A stretch of DNA of 64,000 nt from Antedon bifida (taxonomy: Eukaryota; Echinodermata; Crinoidea; Comatulida; Antedonidae). Position numbers and translations under genes: made by a program. Positions 47,201-59,079 of this stretch are shown here, piece after piece; position 1 is the stretch's first letter; every line of letters starts with the position of its first letter. The stretch lies in the NCBI GenBank assembly GCA_963402885.1, contig OY727100.1, forward strand, positions 18,259,395 to 18,323,394, given 5' to 3'. The notes under the pieces were generated by a model that worked only from the letters and a program-made list of their open reading frames with translations, did not search any database and was not told the DNA's origin.

Positions 47201-49708
47201 AATGCTTAGTAGGTTCGAGTTCAATCTGCGACATGTGTAATAATTAAGTATCACCGCTTGAAGCTAAAAATCACAACTAAACCACAATGTATTTACAAAA
47301 CTAGCAAAACAGATGCAAAAAAATACACAAAAAACAAATTATAAAAAAAATACATGAAAAAAAATGTAAATGAACAAACAAACAAAAAACAAAAACACAA
47401 ATAAAACGAATCCAAATAGCCTAGGTGTCGTGTTTCCACAAAATAAATAATAAATAACGTTTTGGGTGTATAGTTTTGTTTAGTTTTTGAGCTGTTTAGC
47501 ATTTTATGGGAGGTTGTTGGGTGAGGAGAATATAAAAAACCATGAAATAAACAAAAATGTAAATTAAAAAAAACACACACACACAAATAAAACGAATCCA
47601 AATGAGTGTCGTGTTTCCGCTAAATGTCAAATATCAACGAAAATACACCCAAAATTTCGACTACTTTTTGTGTTGAGTCCGTAATCATTGTTATTATTCC
47701 AATACTTCACATCTTAATTCGATAACTTACCAATTCATATTGTTTCATTAAAATGTTTTAATCTCTGCCGACTGATTGACAGAAGTCTGTCCCGCTCATG
47801 CACGTTGTCACTGAGATGCACCCCGAATCCAGTATTGCTTTCATTTTGTAGCTTACAGATATTTCAAAGTAAAGGAATACAATGTGTATAACAAAATCAA
47901 TGGCCGTAAGTAGTTCCGAATTGTATTGTTGACAGTTTGTTTGTTAAAAAAAATTTGTCAGGGGCTCCTTATGTGAAAGATAGTTAAGTTCCTAAATATA
48001 ACCCTCTAAATAATCTTTCTCTCACACCATAAAGTAAAAAGAACTTTCTCATCGGATTCGAACCCCATACATCGACATGTAAAGTCCATAGCCCAATCCA
48101 CTCGACTACACAGAGGGCTCGACAAAAAACCTTTGTATTAGCGAATTGTTAGCTCATTTCTAACGTAGCTTATGGACATGATTAATGAATATTCGTGTTT
48201 ATTTTGTGACGTCTCATGAGGGGTCCCCAACTTATGTACGAAAAGAAATGTTGTGGCCCGGAAAAGTACGTTTAGCCTATATTATACTTAATAATCATGC
48301 CATGCGAATTATTATTAAGCACGGGTTTCTGGTAGACCACACTTAATTATAAAAGTAGCAAGTACGTAACAAATCTCCCATACAAAAAAATTGCAAAATA
48401 TCAAGTGAAAAAAATCAAATGAACTTAATTCGTGTTTCCGCAGCAATGTGTTTTTCATTGGATTTTTGTCCACTTTTTTTAGTATCTCTACGTATCAAAA
48501 AATTAATACACCACGAAAAACACCCAAAATAATATAGTTTGGCATTTTTATACTTTCGTTATGTGTTTGCGCGCATCATCTAATTTACACAGCACAATTT
48601 TTCTTTAGCGTCTTTTATTATGCAGTCAAAAGTAAAGTCAAAGTTCCATATCCACTGTACTATTGCTTTAATTGTTTAGCCTACATATATTGAAGTGAAG
48701 GAATAGTGTATAACAAACCAATGGCCGTAAATACAGTAGTTCCGAATTTTATTCGTGATACAATTTTTTTTTCTTTTAATAATTTTTTTTCAAAGTACAG
48801 TGCGCTGTTATTATACTTGCCCATGCAAAGTATACAACAACATATTAAGGCAGAAAAAGACCGTGCGGAGCACGGGTTACTGCTAGTATATATATATTAA
48901 TGCTGACAAGGGGCAGTCCTGTCGTATTCCACATTTCATTTCAAAATTTTCGGATAGAAAACAATTGTTAACAATGACAATGACTGTGTTGCTATAAACT
49001 GTTTTCACCCAACTACAAAATGACAAATTAACACATAAATTCTCTACAAACAGAGTCAAATGCTTTTTTTTAAAATCTAGTGAAAAAAGCACCTTCAATA
49101 TCTTTTTCAACAGTATAATATAGGAGGTCATCGATTAGCCTGATGTTTTCTCCCTAATTGATTTAACCTTTTTGATCACTAATTATTACAGATTTAATAA
49201 CCTTATACAATCTATTACTAAGAATATGTGTTTGTAATCTGTGTTAAACAAAGTAATGGGTTTCCAATTTTCTAATAGACGTTTATCTCCCTTTTTATAT
49301 ATCAAAATAATAACAACACGTCTTTGTGCCCCTTCAAAACGAAATCACATCATCGATTTAGATGAGATTATATTTGTTGTTGTATTTTTGTATTAAAAAA
49401 TTAAACATTTTGAACTGCACGAGGTGGTGTCTATATAATATGCTTGTTTTTATACGTACCATGTATTGCATATTTGATGCTGTTGGTGAAACTTCCCTTC
49501 TGTATTGATTGTGAAGATCAACGATAGCTTCAATTTCCTCAGGGATAAAGTTGGTGAGACCGCCCGTATTCCTTCGTCGTCTATCGTGGTTAATGTGGCT
49601 TCTTATATCAGGCTCATTTTCTGATCTTAGTGTATGTGGCTTTTCTAACGCCGCTACATGGGCGATGATGGAAAGCCATATTATCTTAATAATCACCGTG
49701 TCCTGCAT
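41262..49708 (-). CDS. CAP-EGF secreted protein, copy B (intact, 281 aa)
   Basis: Exons: 49,460-49,708; 44,008-44,262; 43,702-43,790; 42,979-43,085; 42,102-42,224; 41,262-41,284. They join to 846 nt, 281 residues plus TGA. Residues 1-20 are a signal peptide (IIWLSIIAHVAA). RRRR at 43-46 is a likely furin site. The CAP domain spans about 55-197: LHNQYRREVSP, WNEELADLAQQWA, DPIGQNAF, SYKQVIWASANKIGCG, LVVCNY. A Cys-rich hinge follows (PYQAGEECSGC ... CDDGLC), then an EGF domain (CDLDCQHGGEC ... CDCPYGWTGEVC) and the tail VTGYCNC. Two positions that carry the CAP His/Glu cavity in many members are changed (GEN to GQN; HYTQ to SYKQ), so metal binding may be lost. The exon 3 donor is weak (ag|gtttag). 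CAP proteins are secreted with diverse roles; the role here is unknown. Intron 1 (5.2 kb) holds LINE, SINE, Helitron-like and S insertions. Confidence 0.85.
41398..42010. repeat. 18-bp minisatellite (TCATTGTCATCATCTTTG), intron 5 of copy B
   Basis: At least 25 units of TCATTGTCATCATCTTTG and 9/12-bp variants (tcaatgttatcatctttg, tcattttcatcatctttg). Overlapping open frames of 70-170 codons exist on both strands because the unit is a multiple of three without stops. They are artefacts of the repeat. Confidence 0.9.
44682..44860 (-). mobile_element. CGGT-array element (family S), full copy, reverse
   Basis: Mirror of 32,316-32,510: agtcgcgtgctctcagaag, the 'gtactttaaaacttttctgt' stem, 'cgcatagtgataccggaccg', a (CCGACAGA)n array, 'gacatagtgaactatagagt' and ccacgcgact. 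In intron 1 of copy B. Confidence 0.8.
44985..45205 (-). mobile_element. LINE fragment (L1/Tx1-like), minus strand
   Basis: The minus-strand reading includes YEFLWNKKNKKEYLIGKIVN then SGINMPDFSIQVKALKILWV, the motif after the RT in L1/Tx1-type LINEs (FLW...K...GGL.MPD....KALK..W). Short and stop-interrupted. Confidence 0.6.
45228..45500 (+). mobile_element. LINE ORF2 C-terminal fragment, plus strand
   Basis: The frame reads MYNNALRLLLKQPRNCGASM then MFVLNDVPFIYEFNRNMFL, a motif near the C-terminus of CR1/RTE-like ORF2 proteins (YN.A.R.L...PR..SAS.MF....V.........). Followed by stops. Next to the opposite-strand LINE piece. Confidence 0.6.
45500..47150. other. No gene; short direct repeat near 45.8-45.96 kb
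   Basis: Intron 1 of copy B. 'ctgtcaa(c/t)cta(g)gacc.. tattataat' and 'tcaaataatc/tcagataatcat' recur about 110 bp apart (45,797-45,850 and 45,892-45,945), a two-unit degenerate repeat. The rest is AT-rich without features. Confidence 0.4.
47160..47240 (+). mobile_element. tRNA-like SINE head
   Basis: A-box-like TTGGCTCAGTGAGTAAATC and B-box-like GGTTCGAGTTC are about 40 bp apart, in the right order and spacing for a tRNA-derived pol III promoter. The acceptor stem does not pair, so it is not a tRNA gene. Confidence 0.5.
48040..48125 (-). mobile_element. tRNA-like SINE/tRNA relic
   Basis: The minus strand reads TGTGTAGTCGAGTGGATTGG, then 'gggctatggactttacatgt', then GGGGTTCGAATCC, i.e. A box, anticodon-arm region and B box. 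Closely related to 63,393-63,475. No clean cloverleaf, so SINE rather than tRNA gene. Confidence 0.55.
48861..48886 (+). mobile_element. Helitron-type 3' terminus (hairpin + CTAG)
   Basis: ccgtgc-gga-gcacgg hairpin, then 'gttactg' and CTAG followed by T. This fits the Helitron 3' signature. The 5' end was not located. The sequence to the left (from about 48,140) shares phrases with 25,080-25,150, so a non-autonomous copy of up to 750 bp is possible. In intron 1 of copy B. Confidence 0.55.
48897..49330 (-). mobile_element. LINE reverse-transcriptase fragment (L1/Tx1-like)
   Basis: The minus strand reads ILIYKKGDKRLLENWKPITL, LSNRLYKVIKSVIISDQKG, GENIRLIDDLLYYT, then after a frame shift FSLDFKK and FEMKCGIRQDCPLSALIYIY. 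These are consecutive RT blocks in L1/Tx1 order. Several frameshifts and a stop make it inactive. It abuts the Helitron end at 48,886 and lies 130 bp downstream of exon 1 of copy B. Confidence 0.8.
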
Positions 49709-50154
49709 ATTGGTTATTATGACTGATTGGGTTGAAAGCTAAAATTGTATTAAACCCGTCCGACACCAGTTCCATAGCTTTCAGCAGTACAAAAGAGTAG
49801 ATAGCCGTGACAATCACAAACTCTTTTGTGCGTATCCTCCCATATTATTTATTCTTTTTATATAACAATTGAGTCAACACTGATAGAACCCTGACATACT
49901 TTTATAGGCTAAACAATATGGAACAATACCACTGGTCAAGATTATTTAGAGATCTTTGTATTAAAAGACACATTAATTAGTTGGAAATGGCTTCAATATA
50001 GACTATTGTAGTACAATGGCTTCAAAGAGAAAAATATTATGAAAGATAACATAACATGGTTTAATCAGGCTCAAACAAAATCATCCCTAAAAAACTACTT
50101 CTTACTATGCATCTAGTTTAGAATTTAAAGATCGTTCTAACTAACTCATAAACC

Positions 50155-50300
50155 GTGAAGGAGGAAAGGAAGCTTGGTCACCACAAAATTCAGGAGTATG
50201 CTTTTGTTTTTATGCTTTTATGTAATTGTGGTGAAAAAGAAACAATTTATCATTTCGTACTCAATTGTTCTAGATTTCATAACTTTTATTTTATATGTAT
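50155..50300 (+). mobile_element. LINE C-terminal zinc-knuckle fragment
   Basis: CNCGEKETIYHFVLNCSRF matches the CxC/G-E-(T)-xxHxxxxC motif at the end of many LINE ORF2 proteins. Only about 40 codons remain. Confidence 0.5.
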
Positions 50301-50454
50301 GTTTTTTAAACCACTTGTAGGCCTATCTACTTATATTTGTTTGCACATCTGTAAATAATTGTGCCTCTGCTGCAACAGAGAAAACAATACATTATTAGGT
50401 GATCATTTAGAATAAAATGATCACCTGTTATTGTTATTGTACAAAATCTTTAAT

Positions 50455-51411
50455 ATTCTTCTTCTTCTTCTTCTTTCTGTACATTTTTTGTGTAACAAAT
50501 ATCTCAAAAAGTTAAATGTCAATGATTATCAAAATTTTACAATGTTTTTCAAATACTGTAACTTAGTCCTAATAAGCGTTTCAGCGTGATCACTCATCCG
50601 TGACGTCACGTATACGCCATTTTTTGAAATCACATTATCAATCATAATGAAATTCACTACACGTAAACTTCAGGTCAAGGTAAAAAATATTAGCAAATAA
50701 AAATTTGCGTGTTTCAAGGTCATGCGCGTGAAATTGCGCGTTAAAATTTTAAAAAGCTCAAAATTAAATTTTGATCAATTTAGAGCATGAATTAGGCCAT
50801 TTGCGTGTTAAAAAAAAACCCGCGATTCTTAAAAAGTGTAAACAATAAAATTTGATGTATACATCACATTCTACTCACAATCCTTAGTACATTCTCCGAT
50901 TTAGAGTCCATTCCGACTTAAAATAACGCTATACAAAAAACAACAAAAGTTCTGAAAATTGTGAAAAATAGGTCTTTTTTAAAATGAAAATAACTCTTCA
51001 GAATGCAAGATGACCCCCAATTTTTTTAACTTATTCGGTCAAAGTTATACAAATTTCAAAGAGCGCGCATTGCGCTTCTACGTGCCAAATTCTCTTTCAA
51101 TTTTTATATTTACTTGGTCAATTCATTATCTTTCGAAATTGTCATCTTCGAGTTTATTTTGATAATTCCATCATACCAAAAAATTAGAACATGATGTGTG
51201 TCCCGTAATTTCATCTATGCTACACTGTATATAGATATACAGTAGGCCTATATACTGTACATACTGTATATGGCATATAATAGGCAGAACTCAGCACTAT
51301 AAGCGTATAATAGGATGGCATACATCAACATTTTCCGATCGTATGTTAACGTACGTACATATGATAAAAATGATCACCTATAATTCGTCAAAGTGACGAA
51401 TTAAATTCTAG
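50455..51411 (+). mobile_element. Non-autonomous Helitron candidate
   Basis: The 3' end is attcgtca-aag-tgacgaat (hairpin), 'taaatt', CTAG, then T. The 5' side begins in a TCTTCTTCT run after A/T-rich flank, compatible with the TC start. The interior is about 950 bp of non-coding sequence. 'aatgatcacct' near the 3' hairpin also occurs in a hairpin just outside the 5' end (50,398-50,427, arms ggtgatcattt/aaatgatcacc). The 5' boundary is uncertain. Confidence 0.5.
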
Positions 51412-51419
51412 TTATTATT

Positions 51420-52125
51420 ACAGTATTACCGTACATCAGAGGTCATCTACTCGGAAACATTTTATTTATGAAAAGTACACTACTGCCCTCAGGAAAACTT
51501 CTTTTATTTTTAACGGACGTTTTTATGGAATAATTTAACTTTAAACATTAACAAGAGTTTTTTTATGATCTTTTATATATTACTTTATGTGGAACAAATA
51601 AAAAATGAAATGGAATAAAATTATAAAAGTTGCTATTATTACAATGAAATATTAGTTCTTCTCCAAAATACATATAGGCCTAGGTGACACAAATACAATT
51701 ATAATGTACTGTAGCCTGTGGAATTAATGCAGATAAATGACTAATACAGAATACGGTAGGCCTACCATGTTTAGTAGGCCTACGTCTGTATCTCTACACA
51801 TACATTTCAGTCAATATGTTACAATTGTAGTTATGAATTAAATACAGGGTCATTACTGTTAATATTGCTTATGGTTCATAAAAAAACAATAGAAAGGGTA
51901 GCCCCTTATCTAGACCCTAAATTCCCAGAAGAAAGACAAAAATCAGTGATTTAAATTGTATATTCATCTGGTGTTAAGTTGATCACTGAAAATGCTTAAA
52001 ACATTTTATGTGGCGCATTAAATGTGCAAAGATGATGTTGTCACTATTGTTAGACACTGGTTTCTAGTAGTAACTCAGATTCCCAAATTACATTTTAATG
52101 AATACGTTTGTAAAACACAACCGTT
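51420..52125. other. No gene recognised
   Basis: AT-rich intergenic sequence with several TAGGCCTAC words. No repeat boundaries seen. Confidence 0.4.
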
Positions 52126-52128
52126 TTT

Positions 52129-52216
52129 AGTCACGTGCAACGCAACTCTACAGCTCAGATCGGTTGGTCGGTTGGTCGGTCGGTTGGTCGGTAAACACTA
52201 ACTTGAGCACGCGACT
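52129..52216 (+). mobile_element. CGGT-array element (family S), short copy
   Basis: agtcacgtgcaacgcaact (mutated end hairpin), an array of CGGT/TGGT units, 'gtaaacactaacttgagcac' and gcgactgca. One mismatch in the left inverted end. Confidence 0.7.
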
Positions 52217-52229
52217 GCAACAATGTATA

Positions 52230-54415
52230 TGGCCTTGTTTCCAGTCCACTTACGAAATTATTAAATAACCAAATTGTCTATGATCAATGATGTTAATTAT
52301 TTTGTTTTAAATATTATTACTTTGTTAATGTCATTTTAAATACATAGACATGTTATATTTAATTTCTCAATAAATGTGTTACTTTAGGCCTATTGGTGTC
52401 GTTTTAAGATTTAAATATTTTAAAGTTTTATTGAAAAAAGTGCAGCAATTCAGCCTTTGGCTTCCAATGTATTTTGTTTTTGCTAAAATAAAGATACCAA
52501 TATATATATGAAAACATTGGTTTTGCCACAAAAAATGTAATGAATGGATTGTTAGTTGATGAGATACGGATTTTATAGCAAATTTGCATATTTATGGGTT
52601 TTGTTGTGTGTGGTCATGTCAACGATACATTTTATTATCTTTTTTTCCTATTCTTTATTCATTAAAACCCGAAAAAAAAGCTTTGCCCGCATTTTTGTCC
52701 CAGTTCAACTTATTTTTAGCTTGATTCAGTAGCATATTTAATATGTTTGTGTAACACGTATGATGACAAACAAACAATCTCCGATATACTTTATAACTCT
52801 GTAGGTTTTAGAGTTTACACCATGGAGTATACTAACACCAATAAGTACAAATAATGTCTTAATCTTCTTAAAAGGAAATAATTTTAGAATATGTTGTATT
52901 TTTTAAATTGTGACATCAAATGTTTAAAACAACGGTCAACCAGCTGGTATAAATTGGGCTTCTGTATTCTACACACAATCGAGTTAGGTCTAAAATCACA
53001 ATAAACAATGTTTATTGTTTATGTTGTAAAGCTAATGCATGTCGTACTTAAGCATGGGACCTATACTTAAGCATGGGACCCATTTTATAAGTACTCTTTA
53101 CCATTGCGTAGGCCTACGAGCTATTACTGTAGATATTGCCCATGGTCGGTTAGGCCGCTTAAGCATGGTCCAACTTTCTGCCTTGTTAAGTATAAAATAG
53201 GACTCTTCATTTTCGTTTTTTGTGCGAAGTGTAGTATTATACTAGTGTTATCATTATTTGTTTAATTGTTCAATTTGTAGGGTAAATTATTATACAAGAA
53301 GTATGCCTGTGATAATAATGCTAATTTGGTTAGATGTGGTTTTCATGAAATAGAAACTTTACCTTTAACTCACTCACATTATTATCTCGCTCCTCCAAAT
53401 AAGAACGTTGTCCGACGCTGATATTTTTTTTGTTTTGTACAGTATTCATTGTGTAAATATTAACCTTACTATATTCCATGCAAGAACATTACTACTGTAG
53501 ACTACATAAGCCGATTGGATGATTATTATTATTATCATTTTTTGTTTCTTAAAAGGAGAAAATTGTATTTTTATAATACAGATTTAGGCAGCGTAATGAA
53601 ATACAAAGTAATGAGTACATTGGAAAACATTATTTTAAAAGGTTTATTACTGTCCCTAATAGGCTTTCGTACTAATACCCCTTGGGCTAAGTAAGTTTTT
53701 AAAAATTGATGCTTGACCAAATACTGTTATACTTTAATTGTTTAATATCTATTTATTGCCATGCTCCACGGCCTTAAATTTCACTGACGATGTAGCACTC
53801 CCTTTCATTGTTAGAAAGAATTTCCATAGATAATATAGAAACAGCGAATCCCCCATTTTAATTCCCTTTCATTAATGGCAACACACACACATTTTAAGAC
53901 CATGTATTTTATTGCCTAATGATACTAATACTAATTTGAAGAAAATGTCTAAAAGAAAATAAAAAACACTTATAAGTTGGCTTATGATAAATGCTTTTTT
54001 TAGTGATTTGCTGGTGTTAGCTTGTCAGTCATTCACAGTATCGTATAGTCTCTGTGATAAAGAATGTCGGCCGGTGGCCAAGACCCTTTCTTCTGCTTTC
54101 TTATCATTAAGGACACTTGTCATGTGTTACAATTCCAGTCCCAGTTGAAGCTATTATAATTTTACAAGTTTCCCTGTCGCCCAAGTTTCCAACTCAATTC
54201 TCCGTACAGTACAGTACTGATTATACATTTAGCCTGATCCAATTTATTTAATAGAGGTACCGGTAACTATTTAATGAGATAAATATTTATGGCCAGTTGA
54301 ATTTAGTTATTTGTATTGATGGAATCATGGTTTTGTATTAGGCGTACTCAAAGATTAATGTCCCATCCCACTAGTGTTTATAGTGGTTTATAGTACTGCT
54401 AGTGCAAAATACAAT
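52230..54415. other. No gene recognised
   Basis: AT-rich intergenic sequence. A 16-bp phrase acttaagcatgggacc is directly repeated at about 53,046 and 53,064. No supported coding segment. Confidence 0.4.
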
Positions 54416-54419
54416 TATA

Positions 54420-54465
54420 TTTTAATAGAGATATCTCTATTAAAAACTAAGATATCTTAGTTTTT
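54420..54465. repeat. Two overlapping perfect palindromes
   Basis: 54,420-54,445 (26 bp, core agagatatctct) and 54,442-54,465 (24 bp, core aagatatctt) are each perfectly self-complementary without a loop and overlap by 4 bp. Confidence 0.8.
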
Positions 54466-55060
54466 CTTTATTAATAGTGTTGTTTCCTGTTGCATGAAGG
54501 GAGGGGTAGTTGTGAACGTGGTGGAAGTGTGCCATTTAGAATGGAAGATTAAATGTCCCATCCCCCATTAGTGACATTCCAAGGTGTTTATAGTGTTATA
54601 AAATATTATAATAAAATTGTTGCAGAGAGAGCCGATTTTGTACTGTATTTATTTCGTGGAGTTTCGAGTTGTAATAATAAACTTTGCATGCATCATTAAA
54701 AGGTAGATTCCGAGGGCAGATCAAAGGGATGTGGACTCTTACACCGAGCCTTTTGAAGGTTGAAAACACTAGTAAAAATAAGTGAAAGGGACACCCATCA
54801 CAAACTGACAAATTATCTACGTGTAATTACCACGCATTCTGTACAAAATAGAGACGGTCCAGATATAGAGATAATATCATCATCTACATCTTCTACTCCT
54901 CCCCATTGACTGCGCCTGGATTAACACATATCTTATAAGCAATTTTCTAATTAAAATATTATTTATCTTATGTCTACTACAAATACTGATTTCACTACTA
55001 AGCTTGGAAAATATTTATTCTTTTTATTTGAACGTATAACAGAATTCTTAAACGCAATCT

Positions 55061-55109
55061 AATGTTATATATAAGGCCATATAAAATAAATGTTTTCTTG
55101 GATCATTCC

Positions 55110-55153
<44 letters not shown>

Positions 55154-58100
55154 AGGAAAAATTATATATTTTATAAACAGTCTGATTAAATTGTTATCTT
55201 CTAAATAGAGGTAAAAATATTCAATCAGGTGGATATTCATGGCCAAATGAATTTAGTTATTTGTATCAATTGATAAAATAATCGAGTTTTATGCCTACTC
55301 ACCAACTAATACTACTCCATACAAATGTATTGGTGGAAATACCATTATTATCTAATTAACTCAGACATATTCAGTCGCAAAGAATAGAACAATGGTAAGA
55401 ATTAGGTGAAAATACCAGTGGATCGTATTGTGTTGTAGGACTTTGAAATGACGATAACAGAATTGCAAGTCACCATGCATGTTTTTTTAGGTTAGGTATT
55501 GTGCAATTTAGTATTGTTAGATATATATTGGAATTTAGCGACCAATTCAATTCCTATTTTCCACTGTGATATAATTAAGTCGTCAAGTAAAGTGCTCCAT
55601 TGATTACTATTGTATTGAAATATTTCGGTAGGCGCGCGTCGATTAAGATATACAGTTGGCGAAAAACACCTTCCATCTTCCTGCATGGCGCTTGCTAATT
55701 AAGTACGCTGTTTAATTTGTGTTATATAAATTTTATTTTCTTTTTCTCAATTTTCATATTTTAAACGTTTTATGACCCTTTTGGAAACATACTTTATAGT
55801 TTACAGGGTTATTCTGATTTCTCTGTATGTTGTCTTGTATTTGTTTCCGTATTTTGTATTGTGAGAATCAATGCCGATTGCATAGCTATGGTTTGCGGCG
55901 ACCAGGCGCGCCCCTGCCTAAACCACTCGACTTGCTTGTGAACAATTACATTTTCGCAATCGCAACGAATATGCAAATTTAATTAAAGAAGTTATTATAC
56001 CGTATTCGTGACTATTTCATCTTATTCATTTAACATCAATAAGTGAGTGACGAGTAAATTGTTGTGAGCAAAGAATATATCAGAACAATGATCAATCTGT
56101 GATTTTATTTTATCGCTAATGGTTTCCCTATTATTATGTTACGTCGGGATATAGATAAATATTTGACGCAATGGCAAAAATCAGTCTACCATGCAGCGGT
56201 TGATTTTAGGGCGTTGTTTGTGTAAAGTTGTTTTGTGAATTAATTTAGCATGGTGGTAAAATAAAATTTGTTCAGAAGTAAATGTATGATAGGTCATTAG
56301 TAAGTATTTTCAATAAAAGTTTATATCACACTCTAATGTTATATATAAGGCCATTAAAATAAATGTTTTCTTGGATCAAGGAAGAAAGAAAGAAAGAAAA
56401 ATTATAAATTTTATAAACAGTCTGATTAAATTGTTATCTTCTAAATAGAGGTAAAAATATTCAATCAGGTGGATATTCATGGCCAAATGAATTTAGTTAT
56501 TTGTATCAATTGATAAAATAATCGAGTTTTATGCCTACTCACCAACTAATACTACTCCATACAAATGTATTGGTGGAAATACCATTATTATCTAATTAAC
56601 TCAGACATATTCAGTCGCAAAGAATAGAACAATGGTAAGAATTAGGTGAAAATACCAGTGGATCGTATTGTGTTGTAGGACTTTGAAATGACGATAACAG
56701 AATTGCAAGTCACCATGCGTGTTTTTTTAGGTTGGGTATTGTGCAATTTAGTATTGTTAGATATAATATTGGAATCTATTCAATTCCTATTTTTCATTGT
56801 GATATAATTAAGTCGTCAAGTAAAGTGCTCCATTGATTACTATTGTATTGAAATATTTCGGTAGGCGCGCGTCGATTAAGATAAATTATACAGTTGGCGA
56901 AAAACACCTTCCATCTTCCTGCATGGCGCTTGCTAATTAAGTACGCTGTTTAATTTGTGTTATATAAATTTTATTTTCTTTTTCTCAATTTTCATATTTT
57001 AAACGTTTTATGACCCTTTTGGAAACATACTTTATAGTTTACAGGGTTATTCTGATTTCTCTGTATGTTGTCTTGTATTTGTTTCCGTATTTTGTATTGT
57101 GAGAATCAATGCCGATTGCATAGCTATGGTTTGCGGCGACCAGGCGCGCCCCTGCCTAAACCACTCGACTTGCTTGTGAACAATTACATTTTCGCAATCG
57201 CAACGAATATGCAAATTTAATTAAAGAAGTTATTATACCGTATTCGTGACTATTTCATCTTATTCATTTAACATCAATAAGTGAGTGACGAGTAAATTGT
57301 TGTGAGCAAAGAATATATCAGAACAATGATCAATCTGTGATTTTATTTTATCGCTAATGGTTTCCCTATTATTATGTTACGTCGGGATATAGATAAATAT
57401 TTGACGCAATGGCAAAAATCAGTCTACCATGCAGCGGTTGATTTTAGGGCGTTGTTTGTGTAAAGTTGTTTTGTGAATTAATTTAGCATGGTGGTAAAAT
57501 AAAATTTGTTCAGAAGTAAATGTATGATAGGTCATTAGTAAGTATTTTCAATAAAAGTTTATATCACACTCTAATGTTATATATAAGGCCATTAAAATAA
57601 ATGTTTTCTTGGATCAAGAAAGAAAGAAAGAAAAATTATAAATTTTATAAACAGTCTGATTAAATTGTTATCTTCTAAATAGAGGTAAAAATATTCAATC
57701 AGGTGGATATTCATGGCCAAATGAATTTAGTTATTTGTATCAATTGATAAAATAATCGAGTTTTATGCCTACTCACCAACTAATACTACTCCATACAAAT
57801 GTATTGGTGGAAATACCATTATTATCTAATTAACTCAGACATATTCAGTCGCAAAGAATAGAACAATGGTAAGAATTAGGTGAAAATACCAGTGGATCGT
57901 ATTGTGTTGTAGGACTTTGAAATGACGATAACAGAATTGCAAGTCACCATGCGTGTTTTTTTAGGTTGGGTATTGTGCAATTTAGTATTGTTAGATATAA
58001 TATTGGAATCTATTCAATTCCTATTTTCCATTGTGATATAATTAAGTCGTCAAGTAAAGTGCTCCATTGATTACTATTGTATTGAAATATTTCGGTAGGC

Positions 58101-58795
58101 GCGCGTCGATTAAGATAAATTATACAGTTGGCGAAAAACACCTTCCATCTTCCTGCATGGCGCTTGCTAATTAAGTACGCTGTTTAATTTGTGTTATATA
58201 AATTTTATTTTCTTTTTCTCAATTTTCATATTTTAAACGTTTTATGACCCTTTTGGAAACATACTTTATAGTTTACAGGGTTATTCTGATTTCTCTGTAT
58301 GTTGTCTTGTATTTGTTTCCGTATTTTGTATTGTGAGAATCAATGCCGATTGCATAGCTATGGTTTGCGGCGACCAGGTGCGTCCCTGCCTAAACCACTC
58401 GACTTGCTTGTGAACAATTACATTTTCGCAATCGCAACGAATATGCAAATTTAATTAAAGAAGTTATTATACCGTATTCGTGACTATTTCATCTTATTCA
58501 TTTAACATCAATAAGTGAGTGACGAGTAAATTGTTGTGAGCAAAGAATATATCAGAACAATGATCAATCTGTGATTTTACTTTATCGCTAATGGTTTCCC
58601 TATTATTATGTTACGTCGGGATATAGATAAATATTTGACGAAATGGCAAAAATCAATCTACCATGCAGCGGTTGATTTTAGGGCGTTGTTTGTGTAAAGT
58701 TGTTTTGTGAATTAATTTAGCATGGTGGTAAAATATAATTTGTTCAGAAGTAAATGTATGATAGGTCATTATTAAGTATTTTCAATAAAAGTTTA
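55061..58795. repeat. Three tandem copies of a 1.24-1.27-kb unit
   Basis: The unit start 'aatgttatatataaggccat' occurs at 55,061, 56,335 and 57,573 (periods 1,274 and 1,238). Units differ by few substitutions and small indels, for example a 7-bp insertion before 'acagttggcg' in units 2-3 and the length of the (GAAA)n tract. That tract is about 12 units in copy 1 (about 55,113-55,155) and 3-4 in copies 2 and 3. A GC-rich block 'ggcgaccaggcgcgcccctg' is conserved. No frame is conserved across the units, so it is non-coding. Near-identity implies recent duplication or an assembly effect. Confidence 0.9.
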
Positions 58796-59079
58796 TATCA
58801 TTTCAAAATATATTATAATTTTATTTAATATGGCGTTTGAACGTCTTCTTTATATATGTTTTTGGATGAGGCTACACAAGCTGTAAAGTGCTATACATTT
58901 CTTCTGATAATTATTCTTGTTGGTAGTAGGTTGTGGCATTTTATTCAGTTATATGAATGATCATTTCAATTCTCTTTATTCTGGACATATCCATCATGAA
59001 CTTCTCTATTTTAGCTGCTTTTTATGTAGTTAATTCAACCAAAAAGCCCATTGACTTCCACTAAATTTGACTAGTTTAT

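Noticed and set aside
47293..47601. 102-codon Phe-rich minus-strand ORF
   Set aside because: Produced by A-rich sequence (aaaaaacaaa runs); no homology and no splice context within intron 1 of copy B.
55492..55686. 64-codon minus-strand ORF in the tandem unit
   Set aside because: The frame is destroyed by indels in units 2 and 3 although the DNA is otherwise nearly identical, so it is not under coding constraint.
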